Origin: Tuctoria greenei
Taxonomy: Eukaryota > Streptophyta > Magnoliopsida > Poales > Poaceae
Direction of reading: 5' to 3'
NCBI GenBank assembly: GCA_036927565.1
Contig: JAYESD010000002.1
Span: 148,187,167-148,251,166 of the forward strand
DNA: 64,000 nucleotides
The translations under genes and the position numbers were made by a program. Below are positions 11,264 through 22,508 of the stretch, piece after piece (positions within the stretch are counted from its first letter, which is position 1; the number at the start of each line of letters is the position of its first letter). A model generated the notes under the pieces. That model did not search any database. It was not told where the DNA came from and saw only the letters and a list, made by a program, of their open reading frames with translations.

Positions 11264-12700
11264 TGAAAGCATCTAGGCCCCCATGAGGTATGGTTTCGGT
11301 GATTAATGACAACCATTGGATTTTACTAATGAATTTGTGGATGCAAGGTCTCCCATATCACTCAATCAAATGAAATCTATATAAACATGAAGATCATCTA
11401 CTGATCATTGGACATAATTGGAGACCCCTAAACAATCATTTGATGAGATTAATCAATGTTATGAAGATTAGAAGTAAAAGCTCATATGTCAAACTATTCA
11501 ACCATAATCGACAGCACTCAATGCTTGATAATCATCAGAAGAATATTTACAACAAGTGTCTAAGAGGTCAATCGAGAAAACTCCAAAAGAATCACTTAGA
11601 ACAACTCGAAGCAAACAAAATCAACTCACCGGATTAACCGATGTTTCCACAAAACAACACATCGGTCGAGTTGGTTCAGCAGAAGAAGAAGACCTCAGAA
11701 CCAAGTACTCACCGGATCATCCGATGTCAAAGGACATGTTACATCGGTCCATCAGTGCAGTAAGCAATATCCCTGGATCAAGTGTAATATCGGATCCTCC
11801 GATGTACAGCAATATACACATCAGTCAATCACTCCAGTAAGCACCAAGTCTGAACCAATTCTGGAGGAAGTGCCACCGGATCATCCGATGAGAAGACAAG
11901 TGCAACATCGGTCTAACAACGGTCATATCTGACACAATGACATCAGCTAATTTGGATTTGACCGATGATAACTGAAGGGGAGACATCGGATCATCCGGTG
12001 TTCGCAGAACAGTGATGTCAGCCTACTTTTCCAACGGCTATTTCGTGGAGGCTGGCTATTTATACCCCTTCAACCAGTCTATTCGACAAGTCTTGACTAC
12101 CATACATACTCTACACATTCTCAAGCATTCAAGATATTGAGCCATCACTTCTACATCATCTATACCACTTACACACCAAGAGATAGGCTAGAACTAGCTA
12201 GAGATAGTGCTTGTGTGCCTCCATTCTTGGTGATTGGAATCTCTAGTGTAGTGAGAGCTGTAAGGGAGTGTCCCTTGGTGATTGTAATTGAGAGAGACTT
12301 CCGGAGCTTGCCAAGACGATTGTGGAAGCCCGGAGGATCCAAGTTGTACAAGGATTGAGCTCCACCTTGCCGAGGTTGGCAAACGGAGAAGTATAGTGAA
12401 GATCCCTAGTCTCGGTGACTTGGGTGTGGCTATACCCTTTGGTGGGTGCCACAATGTGGATGTAGGAAGATCTTGACGATCTTGCCGAACCACGGGATAA
12501 ATCCTCGTGTCTCCTCGGGAGTTTGCATTCTCTTCCTCTCACCTTACACTTATGCATTTCATATACCGCAAAGTTACTATTCACTTGAATGCATAGGTTG
12601 TTCGCATAGGGAATTGGGCTTTTAGTAATTAAGTTTTATTGCTTTAAATTTTTGAAAAGAAGCCCAATTCACCCCCCCTCTTGGGAATTCGATACTTACA
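11264..12700 (+). repeat. Copia-1 3' LTR
   Basis: This is a full-length partner of 500-1934, starting TGAAAGCATC and ending CTTACA, with a TATA box at 12057-12064. Roughly 40 substitutions and small indels separate the two LTRs by eye. It is followed by ATAGT, the second target-site copy. Confidence 0.95.
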
Positions 12701-13616
12701 ATAGTTCCAAGGTGTGATGAAGAGATGTGGACGTCGGAAAGGTCCAACCGAGTAGGTTATGGACTCAGGTTGCGGCTGAGTCGGGTTTGACTCAAATATG
12801 GAAATATTTGAGTTGGTTATGATAGGATTTCGTGTGGGTCACGAAGTTGGATTGTTTTAGGAATGTGTGGATACATTCATAAGGTGTTTGGAAGTTTTAA
12901 GATTTCTTCTATCTCTGTATGAAAGAGTCTTGAGCAGTTATGGAATATATTGGTTAAATCTGTGTAGGATTTGAGTCCTAGTTAGGATTGGGTTGGCCTA
13001 AGGGCTGGTTATATAAGAAATGGAGGCCAGAGATCATGGTGCACGACTTTGGAGCTGTTCCTTTGAGTTTTGATCAATAAAATTAGTAGTCTAAAGGAGC
13101 TTTTGTGCCTTGTTCGTCTAACTTATTCCGGTCAAGTCTTTCTCGTCGAGTTTCTGTACAGCACAATCTTCCTTTGGTGGTTTTATCATAACTCGAGATT
13201 TTCATATACAATTGACGTGATTCTTTTTGGGTTGTCTTCAGAACTCTATTATATATCATCTGCAAAAATTTCACATTCATTGGACTTGTGGTTTTCGATC
13301 TACACGAGTTTATTTGCAGTGTTGCAGATCTGGTTTTTCTAGGGTAGAACAGATTGACCTTCGTTCAATCTTTCAATCATAACTTGAGTTTATCTCGACG
13401 AATTTTTGTGATTTTTGTTTTGACGTCTTCATAACTTGGTTCTCCACAATCTATACTGGTTTTGTCACTATTGGTCACGTTTAGATTAGTTGCACACAAG
13501 ATTTTTTAACAGATTGATTTTCTACTGAGGGATTTTTGTTGCTTCCACTGGAAAGGTTTTAAATCTACCATTTACCCCCCCCCCTTGTATATTTTCACGT
13601 GCTCTTTGATCCTACA
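12701..13616 (+). repeat. Right half of Copia-2 5' LTR
   Basis: The sequence resumes after Copia-1, contains TATATAA at 13010-13016, and ends TCCTACA at 13616 directly before a Copia primer-binding site. Together with 1-499 it makes an LTR of at least 1.4 kb. It has no gene. Confidence 0.7.
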
Positions 13617-13618
13617 AT

Positions 13619-13631
13619 TGGTATTAGAGCC
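13619..13631 (+). other. Copia-2 primer-binding site
   Basis: TGGTATTAGAGCC is the Met-tRNA-type Copia site with one change from TGGTATCAGAG. It sits two bases after the LTR end. Confidence 0.85.
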
Positions 13632-13677
13632 ACGGTGCTCTAATCTTTATGATTTGCATGTGTTTTTAATAATCATC

Positions 13678-15124
13678 ATGGAGAAATACTCCGCCAGACC
13701 TTGTGTGTTTAATGGTATTGATTTTCAGGTTTGGAAGACACGCATGGAGGCTTTCATCCAGGTGCAAGGCTTTGCAATATGGGAAAAGGTGTATAAGCCT
13801 TACGAAGTTCCGTCAAATGATCAAGTGATAGCTATAAATATGAGAGATGTCGACAACAATACCAAGGCTCAGAACTTGATCATACAAGGATTAGCTCAAA
13901 TCGACTTCGACCGTGTTGCTCACCTCCGATCTACTTATGATGTGTGGAAAGCACTCTGCGACTACCACGAAGGATCCAACATGATTAAGGAGGTAAGGCA
14001 AGACATGTTTCAAAAGGAGTACATGCGCTTTGAGATGCAACCAGGTGAGTCCATCGACGACCTCTTTGCTCGCTTTAATAAAATTCTCAACAACTTGTGT
14101 AGCATCAATGTTAATTTTTCAGATGCTGAGAATGCTAGGCAATTACTAAGTGCATTAAACATGTCAATTTGGGAGATGGAAGTTACATTTACTTTAGATT
14201 TTCTATATTCTAAATTGAAAACTCATGAAATTGACATAATCTCACATAAGAACCCCAGCAAGTCTCTTGCATTTGTTTGTTTCGCAACCTGACATGCCTA
14301 GCTTCGACCAATCTTCATCTTGTGGAACACTTGCTTTGTTGTCCACTCTAACCCTTGCATAGATTGAAGAGTTTCCAGAGGAAGAACTTGCACTCATCTT
14401 CTACTCGGTTCTCAAAAGCATTACAAAATGTGAGAACTAGAAGGATAGGAAGTGTCGGACCTCAACGATGTTTCAAATGTAGTAAGACAGGACATTTTCG
14501 TACAGATTATCCTAACCTTTCAGGTGCTACTTCCCGGGAAGAAAAACAAACAAGGAAACACTCATCTCCTAATGATAAAAAGAAGAAGGGTTTTACAGGT
14601 CGCCAACTGGTGAACAGTTTTATCTCCAAACTTCAGGAACTTGGCTCAGGTGACGTGGACATTCGAAGTGACGAAAATGAAGATGATTTGGCAAACTTGT
14701 GCTTCATGGCGGGCAAATCAAGATCAAGTATGGAGGAGGCAGAACACAACAGCGACAATGAAGAGGTATGTCCTACTTGCGAAGAAATGTGTGATGTTAT
14801 TTCTCGTGTCACTGTTATAGTTAAGAAAAAGGACAAAAAGCTTAGGGACAATGCTATTAAAACTGAGTCAATAGAATCTAAAATTAATCATTTGAAATAT
14901 TTGATTCCTAGTGATGATTCTTGTTCCTCATGCGATTTAATATATGAACAATTGTCCTCTCTAAGAAGTGCACACACCTCCACACTTGATAAATTTGAAC
15001 TTGAAATAGAAAAGAACAAAAAGCTTGCTGCATTTAATGCTAAAAACTTGAAAGATGCTTGTTGTTCTATAATTGATTTGCATTGTTCTACTTGTGATGA
15101 TCTTGATAAGAAACTACAAGATGT
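13678..15124 (+). pseudogene. Copia-2 gag, first part, broken
   Basis: ATG 13678 begins MEKYSARPCVFNGIDFQVW, the Copia gag start, and the frame is open to TGA 14290-14292 through the UBN2-type region (DVWKALCDYHEGSNMIKE). After one or more shifts a second open segment (14355-15124) holds the zinc knuckle CFKCSKTGHFRTDY at 14469-14510, in which the last Cys is Tyr. An acidic, Cys-dotted coiled-coil tail follows. At 15124/15125 it is cut by A1 and continues at 24089. Protease and the rest of pol are absent. Confidence 0.85.
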
Positions 15125-16739
15125 TGTTGACGGCTCCCAAGATATACTAACAAATCATCCCCGACAACGGCGCCAGAAATGCTTGTTGGTATTTCTTAAC
15201 ACCACAGATCATCTCCGGTAAAGAGATGAGATCCGCAAGCGCACGGAAGATAGCGTTGTAGCATTTCACACATGAGTATTCCCAAGGGTATCGTATTTAT
15301 CCCAAAGGACGGCAATGGAGTAAAGTATATACTACTCTTATGGTCAAGCTATGAGATACTAATCAATTATCCGGACAGTGGTTAAGTTGATAATAGGGGT
15401 AGTGTGACACACACCTAGGCAATCTATTCTAAAGGGTAAATGGGTCCTAGAGGGAGATTGGATTAAGAGTTAGATAGTTGCTCCTACAATGCTCCTAATA
15501 CATATACATAGCCTAAGGTAGATACTAATGGATATGTCAATGATGAATTCCTATGCAATGCTATTCAACACATCGGGCACGGGCTTACCCCTAGCAATAC
15601 TAGGGCGACTCCCGCCAAGAGCCTGTGGCATAGCCGAACGTGGAGGATTACAAAGGACACATAGGGCTGTCACCACCTACTGCCTACCTCTTCAATCCGT
15701 GGGTCTACGAGACATCCAACGCTACTTAAATACCCTAGCACCATACTAGCATACTAAGCAAATACCTTAAGAGCTGCAGTACAAGCCATCTTAAGGAAAT
15801 GAACTAAATCATCGTTGAACCAATGTTGATTGCATAGCATAGTTATTCATATTAACATAATCATATCATAACTACATATACTATAGTGGGGGTCTATAGT
15901 GTTTATGACCATAAGATGTGATCATGGGAGTACAATCATAAAGACTATACCTTCCACTTACATGGACTCCACAATCAAACAAGAAATGCTTTGTCCAAGT
16001 ATACGTATAAAAGAAGGCTAAAGATAATATCTTTATTGAGCACAAAGTCACAAATACAAGAAGGAATACATGAGACATACCTTTCCCAATGTGGAATTGG
16101 GAAGAGAGACTCCTTCTACTCCTTTCCCAATTTGGACTTCAGACTAGAGGCTCTCCTCTCTACATCCTAACTCCTCTAAGGACTATGGAAGATAGTGTAT
16201 ACAATAGAATGATTCCCAAGTGGTGTGTGTTGAAGTGAGGGGTATGGGGTCCTATTTATACTAGTGTTGAGGTTGGTTCCCGCCACCAAAAGCACGCGAA
16301 TCAGTCTTCATTGACTCCAGGGAGCCGGGAGGAGTCAACACGTGGAAGTTGACCGTGTTTGGCGCCAGGACCAGGTCGGCCGACCCCCTGGTTCGACCGA
16401 CCTGGTTAGGGCTCCAAACGGCCCATACTTCCTCCAGGTGGCTGCCAGGTGGGTCCCATTGGCTAATATTGGTGCTACACCGTTAGATGGCCTCGGATAC
16501 TTCTGTTTGTGGGCCATTTGATGAATGTGGCCACGTGGCCTGATTGGCTGGGATGATATTTTATAGGATTGCTCCCCATACTTTTCCTCAATTCCTGTAT
16601 AAATATCTGCATACACATATTTCTCCAAGTACAAGTGGAAATAGGTCAAGTAGAAATGTGATGTGTGCAAGAAATGATCAATCCTTCACATAATTGAGTT
16701 ACATTGACGGCCGAAATTGGTATATAACAGCCGTCAACA
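15125..16739 (-). repeat. A1 3' LTR (minus orientation)
   Basis: TGTTGACGGC at 15125 to GCCGTCAACA at 16739. A minus-strand TATA box TATAAATAG overlaps 16252-16260. The outer 59 bases contain a second, embedded copy of the primer-binding site (15158-15175). Confidence 0.9.
16252..16260 (-). promoter_or_regulatory. TATA box of A1-type LTR
   Basis: TATAAATAG is read on the minus strand. The same box is present in the other LTRs of this family, at about 23594-23602, 29257-29264 and 62933-62941. Confidence 0.6.
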
Positions 16740-19120
16740 AACTCCCCCAAGCTTATCCTTTGCTCGTCTCGAGCAAAGTAAAGACTTTAGGTTGATGATC
16801 AGGAGTTGCTACAATGTTCTACCTTTTGAAAGTACCAAGTGCACAACAAAATACTCTACCTAGTATTGCAAAAAGTGGTTGTGGTACTTCACCCTTCTTA
16901 CGTCATTATGGGAGTTATGCCTTCTCCTATTCATGGGTAATTGAAAGATAGAACAGCAAATGGAGCAAGCATAGCCTAGATATCCAGTTCCACTTAAATT
17001 CCGGAGAGATTCACATTAGATTATAAGTACCTCAATTGATTCTCTCAATCACTCCTTTGTGTATAGTGGAAATATGTCCTCACCAAGGCATTATGCCTAT
17101 ACTGTTCCTACTCTTTGAATATGGCTTGTATGTGGAGCTTGGTAGGGAAAGTAAGTAGGCATATTTGCAACACATAATATTGCTAAGTCAAAAGAGCAAG
17201 CCTTAGGAGAAATCAATTCAAACTTTTGAATCAAGACTTGTGCATGTGTGATGGAATGGAGGTGGATGTGGAAACATTGAGATGACTCCTTTTGATGTGG
17301 ACTCTCTTTATTGCAAGGATGAAACATGGCTACTTTTTTTATGCTTATGGAGTAAGCATATTATTATTTCTTCTTTTTTCTCATGCTTATGATATAAGCA
17401 TGCATTTTCTTTTTCTTTTTCTTTTTCTTGTAGCCATGTCTTCTACTCCTTTTTATGCAATAACTTGAAGAGAGTTCTAACTATGAATAGCATGGAGTTT
17501 CTCTTTTTATTGTGGAATGGTGAATATGATGGAACTTTGCTTCCTTCTAGTGTAGAAGTATAGCATGTGCAAGTGAAGTCTTGAATTCAAAAAGAATTGA
17601 ATGATTTCTCACATAGGTCTATACTAGTTTGACTAGGCTCAATGTGAAAGCAAATAGCATATGCATAAGGTGTTGTCTATGTATGAATATCATATGGCTT
17701 TGGTAGGTATTTCCAATCAAATGAGGGAAACTTAAATCTTGATAGAATTTCTCCGGAAATCTAAGTTCCACTTTCAAAATAGGAATAGCAGCCCTATTAC
17801 TAATTCAAATCTCCCAACAACCTAGAAGTAGATTAAGCTTTTGCTACCCACAATTTCTAAATCAAGGCAAAGTTAATTTTAGCCAATTTGAGCAATATTC
17901 AGAGAGTAACAAGTTGTAAACTAGGGACTTAGGAAAATAAAACAGAGCAACTATTCATCATTTCATCTATGTGAATTCTAAATCATTCTTACCGCACATC
18001 TTTATTTGATAAGCAAAGCAAATCTAAGTTCCTATTTTTATGTTTTTAGATGCATGGTGGATGGTGGATGAATGGAAAGTAAATATGCAATGGATGATTT
18101 GAAATAAAAATGCGATGGGTGTGATACAAGTTACCTCAAGTGGGGGTCCTCCCCCACGCTTATTCTTGATCAAGGTTTGTGATAGGGGTTGAAACCCTAA
18201 CGACAGAGGTAGGCCATAAGTTGGCCTATCCTTGTTGCAGTGTGGCTTTGACAATGGAGGGTTGAGTGTTGATTGTTGTGTTGCCTCCCATGGACACCAT
18301 GAGTGTGGTTGAATAGAGTGTTTTCGATGATGATTATCCGCACATCAGGGTTTCCATGTGTTGGGTGTGATTTGTCATTCCTTGGCTAGGATAATGATAA
18401 CCTTTACATCCAAAGGAATGATGTGCACTCAACATACATTAAGTATGTTTCATCATTCTTTGGCTAAGGTGTATCATATCTTTTTGCCATAAGGGAGTGG
18501 CATGTGCCCAACATGCATTGGGTATGATCAGTTGTTCCCTGGGTAAGGTACAACATACCTTCTAGCCACATAGGAACAACTTGCACCCAATGATGGTGGC
18601 AAATCCCTTGAGCTTGAATGAGTTCTTAGAATAGTTGAGAGCATAATGCTCTCACCCATTTGTGGCAGCCCATTGGTTGCTCATGGAGGGTTCCCATTTC
18701 AAATCTCTAGCCTCGTATAGTTATGATTGACCTTCGGGCATAATTTCCGATAGGTAGCAACCATCCTCATTTACTCCTTAACCAAGAGATGTTGAAATGG
18801 GAACCTCTAGGGATCCGAACAATCAGCTTCTTGAATGCCTGCATAGTAATATTACTCCTGCAAACTTCCTCTCTTGAATAGAGAGGGATGGTTAGCTCCC
18901 GATACTTGTACAAATGAACGTTCAAGTTAGGTAACCGAACTTCCATTTGTACATACGGGGAAGAACAAAATCAAAGATACATTGGTTCCAATGTCAAGTG
19001 TATCCATGATCAATGTGTTATTCATTGATAAGAGTGGAGCTTTATGGATAATTCATGTTGCATATTTTCTAAAGCTCCTACTCATAGCAATGCATGTGAT
19101 AGAAATATACTATATGGATC
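16740..19120. other. A1 interior, non-coding
   Basis: There are no supported genes. Next to the LTR, the minus strand reads GCTCGAGACGAGCAAAGGAT and then AAGCTTGGGGGAGT, the usual end of Athila/Tat interiors. 17404-17430 is a TTTTTC microsatellite. The rest is AT-rich spacer with many stops in all frames. Confidence 0.7.
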
Positions 19121-19976
19121 TGTCGGAGTCTGGTTCGGTAATTCTCCCGGTATTACTGTTAGTATCCTGCAGAGTTTCTTTGTTCGGTTAGGGCGCACGG
19201 AAATTCAGAACAAGATGGTGACTTGACACGAGGATTTGCGTGGTTCGGGCCGCCTGAGTGTAATACCCTACTCCACGGGTGTGTGTTCTTGTTGTATTGA
19301 GTGCATGAGCGCTAGTGTGGCAGACCAGAGTGTCTGGAAGCCTCTCCTGTGTATCGCTTGGCCAGTCCTTTTATAGTACAAGGGCTGGTCGTTACATCAT
19401 TAGCCTGGCCCGACATGTGGCCCTGGCAGTTACTGATGTCTAATACACAGTTAATGTACTTAATTCCCCTTAACAGTGTGGTAACGCGCCTTGATGGTGG
19501 CGTTACTGGTATTAAGGGTCCCCCTATCGTGTGTCATTAAGATAGCATTAATGACACATAATCGGGTCTTGAAGCTTTAAATGTTCCTTGAAGGTCCGAG
19601 CCGTTGGAGGTCCACCAATTCGTCTGTTGCGGTTAAAGGTCCGACGGATGGACGCGTGGCAGCTTTGGAGCTTACCGTCTTGGACGAGTAGGTCCGGTGC
19701 TGTTGTACACGTGTCTATACCGGAGCTTCCCTCTGTCGGGGGTTAGGTTTGGGGTGCCACACAGGTATCTAGCCAGAGCATTCCCATGTAGGGATTGTAG
19801 CTCCGGTTTTATGATACACGTGGCGGCACTGGGACTAACCATAGGAGGGAGGCAGGTCCAGTTTCGAGTGACACGTGGAGCCTTCGGGGGTCTTCAACTC
19901 AGATAGGTGGAGTTCATTTGCACTCTTTCCAGTTCCAAGGGGTATCCGGTACGCAGGGTACCGACAGGATCCCTAC
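19121..19976 (-). repeat. Solo LTR of the Tat-lineage element family
   Basis: TGTCGGAGTC at 19121 to GGTACCGACA at 19976, flanked on both sides by GGATC (19116-19120 and 19977-19981). It aligns along its length with the LTRs at 36704-37562 and 48848-49690. No internal sequence remains, so it is most likely the product of LTR-LTR recombination. A TATA-like CTATAAAAGG is read on the minus strand near 19369-19378. Confidence 0.93.
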
Positions 19977-22508
19977 ATCTTTTAAAGTTTCTAACCATCT
20001 TAGCTTTCAAAAGCAAATTTATCATTTAGACCATGACAAACAAGATTCTCAATTTTATCCTCCTGAATTTCACTAGGAATTTAAAATTTAGTGACTCCTC
20101 TAAAATATACAATTCAATTTTAGAGTAAGGATATCACTTATTCCTAGGAGTTTGAAATCTAGTGACACCATCTATGCATGAAGCTCAATTAAAAATTATG
20201 GCTTTCACTATGCCCAAGTTTCTATATGCCAATTCACCAATTAAGTCATGCCTAAAAGTTTTATTTTCTAAACCTAGAAAAAAATAACTAAGTATACAAA
20301 AAAATGCTTAAAGGATTCTAGGTACTTGTTTTAGATTTTTCCAAGTAAGGTGGGATTTCCTTTTGGAGATCCAAAAGTCAATACCCACACTTACTCTTGT
20401 GAGGATGCATGAGAATTAAATGATTAGGAAGTGTCAACCTTCCTCACAAATGCAAGCAAATACATTCAATTCTATGGCAAACCAAACAATGAAAAATTCT
20501 AAACTCATACCTCATTTGAAGAGCAGTTGGTGACAAAGGTCTTTGTGTGAGAAACTCACAACCTTGATTTTCGGCGTAGGCTTGATGGTTGATGTCAAAT
20601 GCCAAGTTGAGATTGGATTTGGCAATGAATTTGGTTCTGGCTCCTCCATTGGGTCATCATCTTGAACATTTAGCTTCCTCAAACTCAAAATGAGTTTGAA
20701 GGAGAGAAGTGTTATCAAATCCTCCCAATGGTGACTTGAGCTTGATGAAACCTTCCACTTTCTTGCCATACCACCTCTTCACAATTTTGACCTAGCTGCA
20801 CTTTATTCAAGAACACACAAAACAACTCTAAAACGGGTTACGTTAGCCAAAAGCAAATTGAACCCAATTTTCAAATTTTCTTGCCCAGCTTGAAATAACT
20901 TGTAAATGCAATGAGGGTCAAAGCAAATCTTTTTGGTTTGAACTAGGAAGATAAATTCAAGTGGTCATGCACGTAGTTCATATCCAATAAAATTTCTCCC
21001 CTAATTCAAATTTTTTGTTTTATGATGCTTGGAAATTTTACTTTCCAATGTGCAAGTGTGGAATTTCAAACGTGCAAATGCAAGGGTTGATGCAATTTGG
21101 AAAACAAATATGAGATAACTACCAATTAACCTATTGGCAAGGACTCACCGAATTTTTGAAGTCCGAGAGTAGGACTTACCTCCGTTCTGTTCAGCGCGAT
21201 GATTTGTTGTCCAATACCGGAGTAGAAGATGTGGACAATTTCTTCTGTTTTGACATGCCAAACCCATTTGGCTGTCATTTGGACATGTGGGCCACATGGT
21301 GGCCCTAGCCTTGCCCCGTTGTATTTATATAGACATGTTGTTGTAGCGACGGGTTCTCCCTCTTGAATGTATTCCTTCATGAGAATGGTGAGGCTTTGTC
21401 CTTCTTAGGGGTGCCACTCTGACCATATTGATATTCCATTGAATCAACCCATACCTTGATCATGGATCAAAGGCTTCCTTGGGCATGATGACATGTGGAC
21501 TCCACAATCAAACAAGAAATGTTTCATTCACAATGTCACTTGCCCTAGGTTGAATGGGTTTGGTCAAAGTGTGGGAATCCCAACAAGTGACATGGGATAT
21601 CTTGGACTTTGAATGCTCCTTAAGTTCTTGTCATTGGCCAAGATCTTCATGTGAATGTTGTCTTGATTTCTGCTTGGCCAAGATACTTCAAGGTAGGCTA
21701 GTTGAACTTAAATCCCTAGGAAAGCCATAGCCTCCTTGAATACAAGGGTGATGTTAATTCCACCTTTGACCTCCTTGTGAATGGTAGCCATTGGAGTTGT
21801 TGTTTGAAAAAGGTCCTCATGGGCCTTAGGGAAATAATTCCCACGCGTCCCATGATGACATGGATTTTCACAAATCATGTGAATATCCACGACTTGGATT
21901 ATCCAAACAAATCTCCAATGACTTGGATATTCATGCCACTTCAATGGGAGGTGTAGTTCCATAACTAGCATATCCACCTTGTGAAGTGGTGTGCATGACA
22001 AGCTATGGCAACTCGAGCATTCTTCAATCCACCCCTTGAGTGGAGACCTTCTTCTCATCTATGATGAATGAGAATAGTACTCCTTCAGCTCCAGCATGAA
22101 TGTGGTCATGGACTGGTGGAGCCAACCCATGACACAAGTGTTGGATGAAGAGCCAACTATCCACCGCATGGTGGAGGCAAACCAAGAAGAACTTCTTGGA
22201 GCCTTCCCCAAGCTTGGGTATGGATGACTTTGGCTCCTACTGAAAGCTGAAATTCTCCCGCAAAAGGCAATGGTGTTGCCTAGCGGACATTTGTTGAGGT
22301 ACGCCTTGAATCATCTTGCAGTTTAGCACTTGCGTCCTCGTTGGCTATCCCATACAATGGGCTGGCCAACACTACCCCGTTTTCACCCAAAAGAGAAAAC
22401 AAACAAGGGTAATCATGTCTAATAACTATTAGTACCTATAGCTTAATCACAAGTGATAGCTATCCTTCACTTTCTTTTGCCTTCCCCGGCAACGCCGCCA
22501 GAAATGCT
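19977..22508 (-). pseudogene. A1 interior with gag remnant
   Basis: Most of this stretch is non-coding. On the minus strand, about 22210 to 21700, scraps of Athila-type gag can be followed in shifting frames. Residues around HHAVDSWLFIQHL and VHDHIHAGAEG match YILAYPHHGMDDLLIIQNF and AHDHVDATSGG in A2. A later EDLFQTT...EVKGG segment matches the region after the A2 zinc knuckle. It is heavily decayed. No protease, reverse transcriptase or integrase was seen. Confidence 0.65.

Larger units (their letters stand above)
500..12700 (+). mobile_element. Copia-1: complete SIRE-lineage Ty1/Copia retrotransposon with env-like gene
   Basis: The element is 12.2 kb with two LTRs of about 1.44 kb, both starting TGAAAGCATC and ending TTACA. 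A primer-binding site TGGTATCAGAGC (initiator Met tRNA type) follows the left LTR, and a purine tract precedes the right one. Flanks are ATGGT (495-499) and ATAGT (12701-12705), a 5-bp target duplication with one mismatch. Order is gag, protease, integrase, reverse transcriptase, RNase H, then a long extra env-like gene, which is the SIRE plan. All genes are broken, yet the LTRs differ at only about 40 positions by eye, so insertion is fairly recent. It sits inside the LTR of Copia-2. Confidence 0.95.

Noticed and set aside
15528..15749. ORF conserved in A1-type LTRs (also 62272-62475)
   Set aside because: LTR sequence shared by descent; the reading frame is not kept in the other copies.
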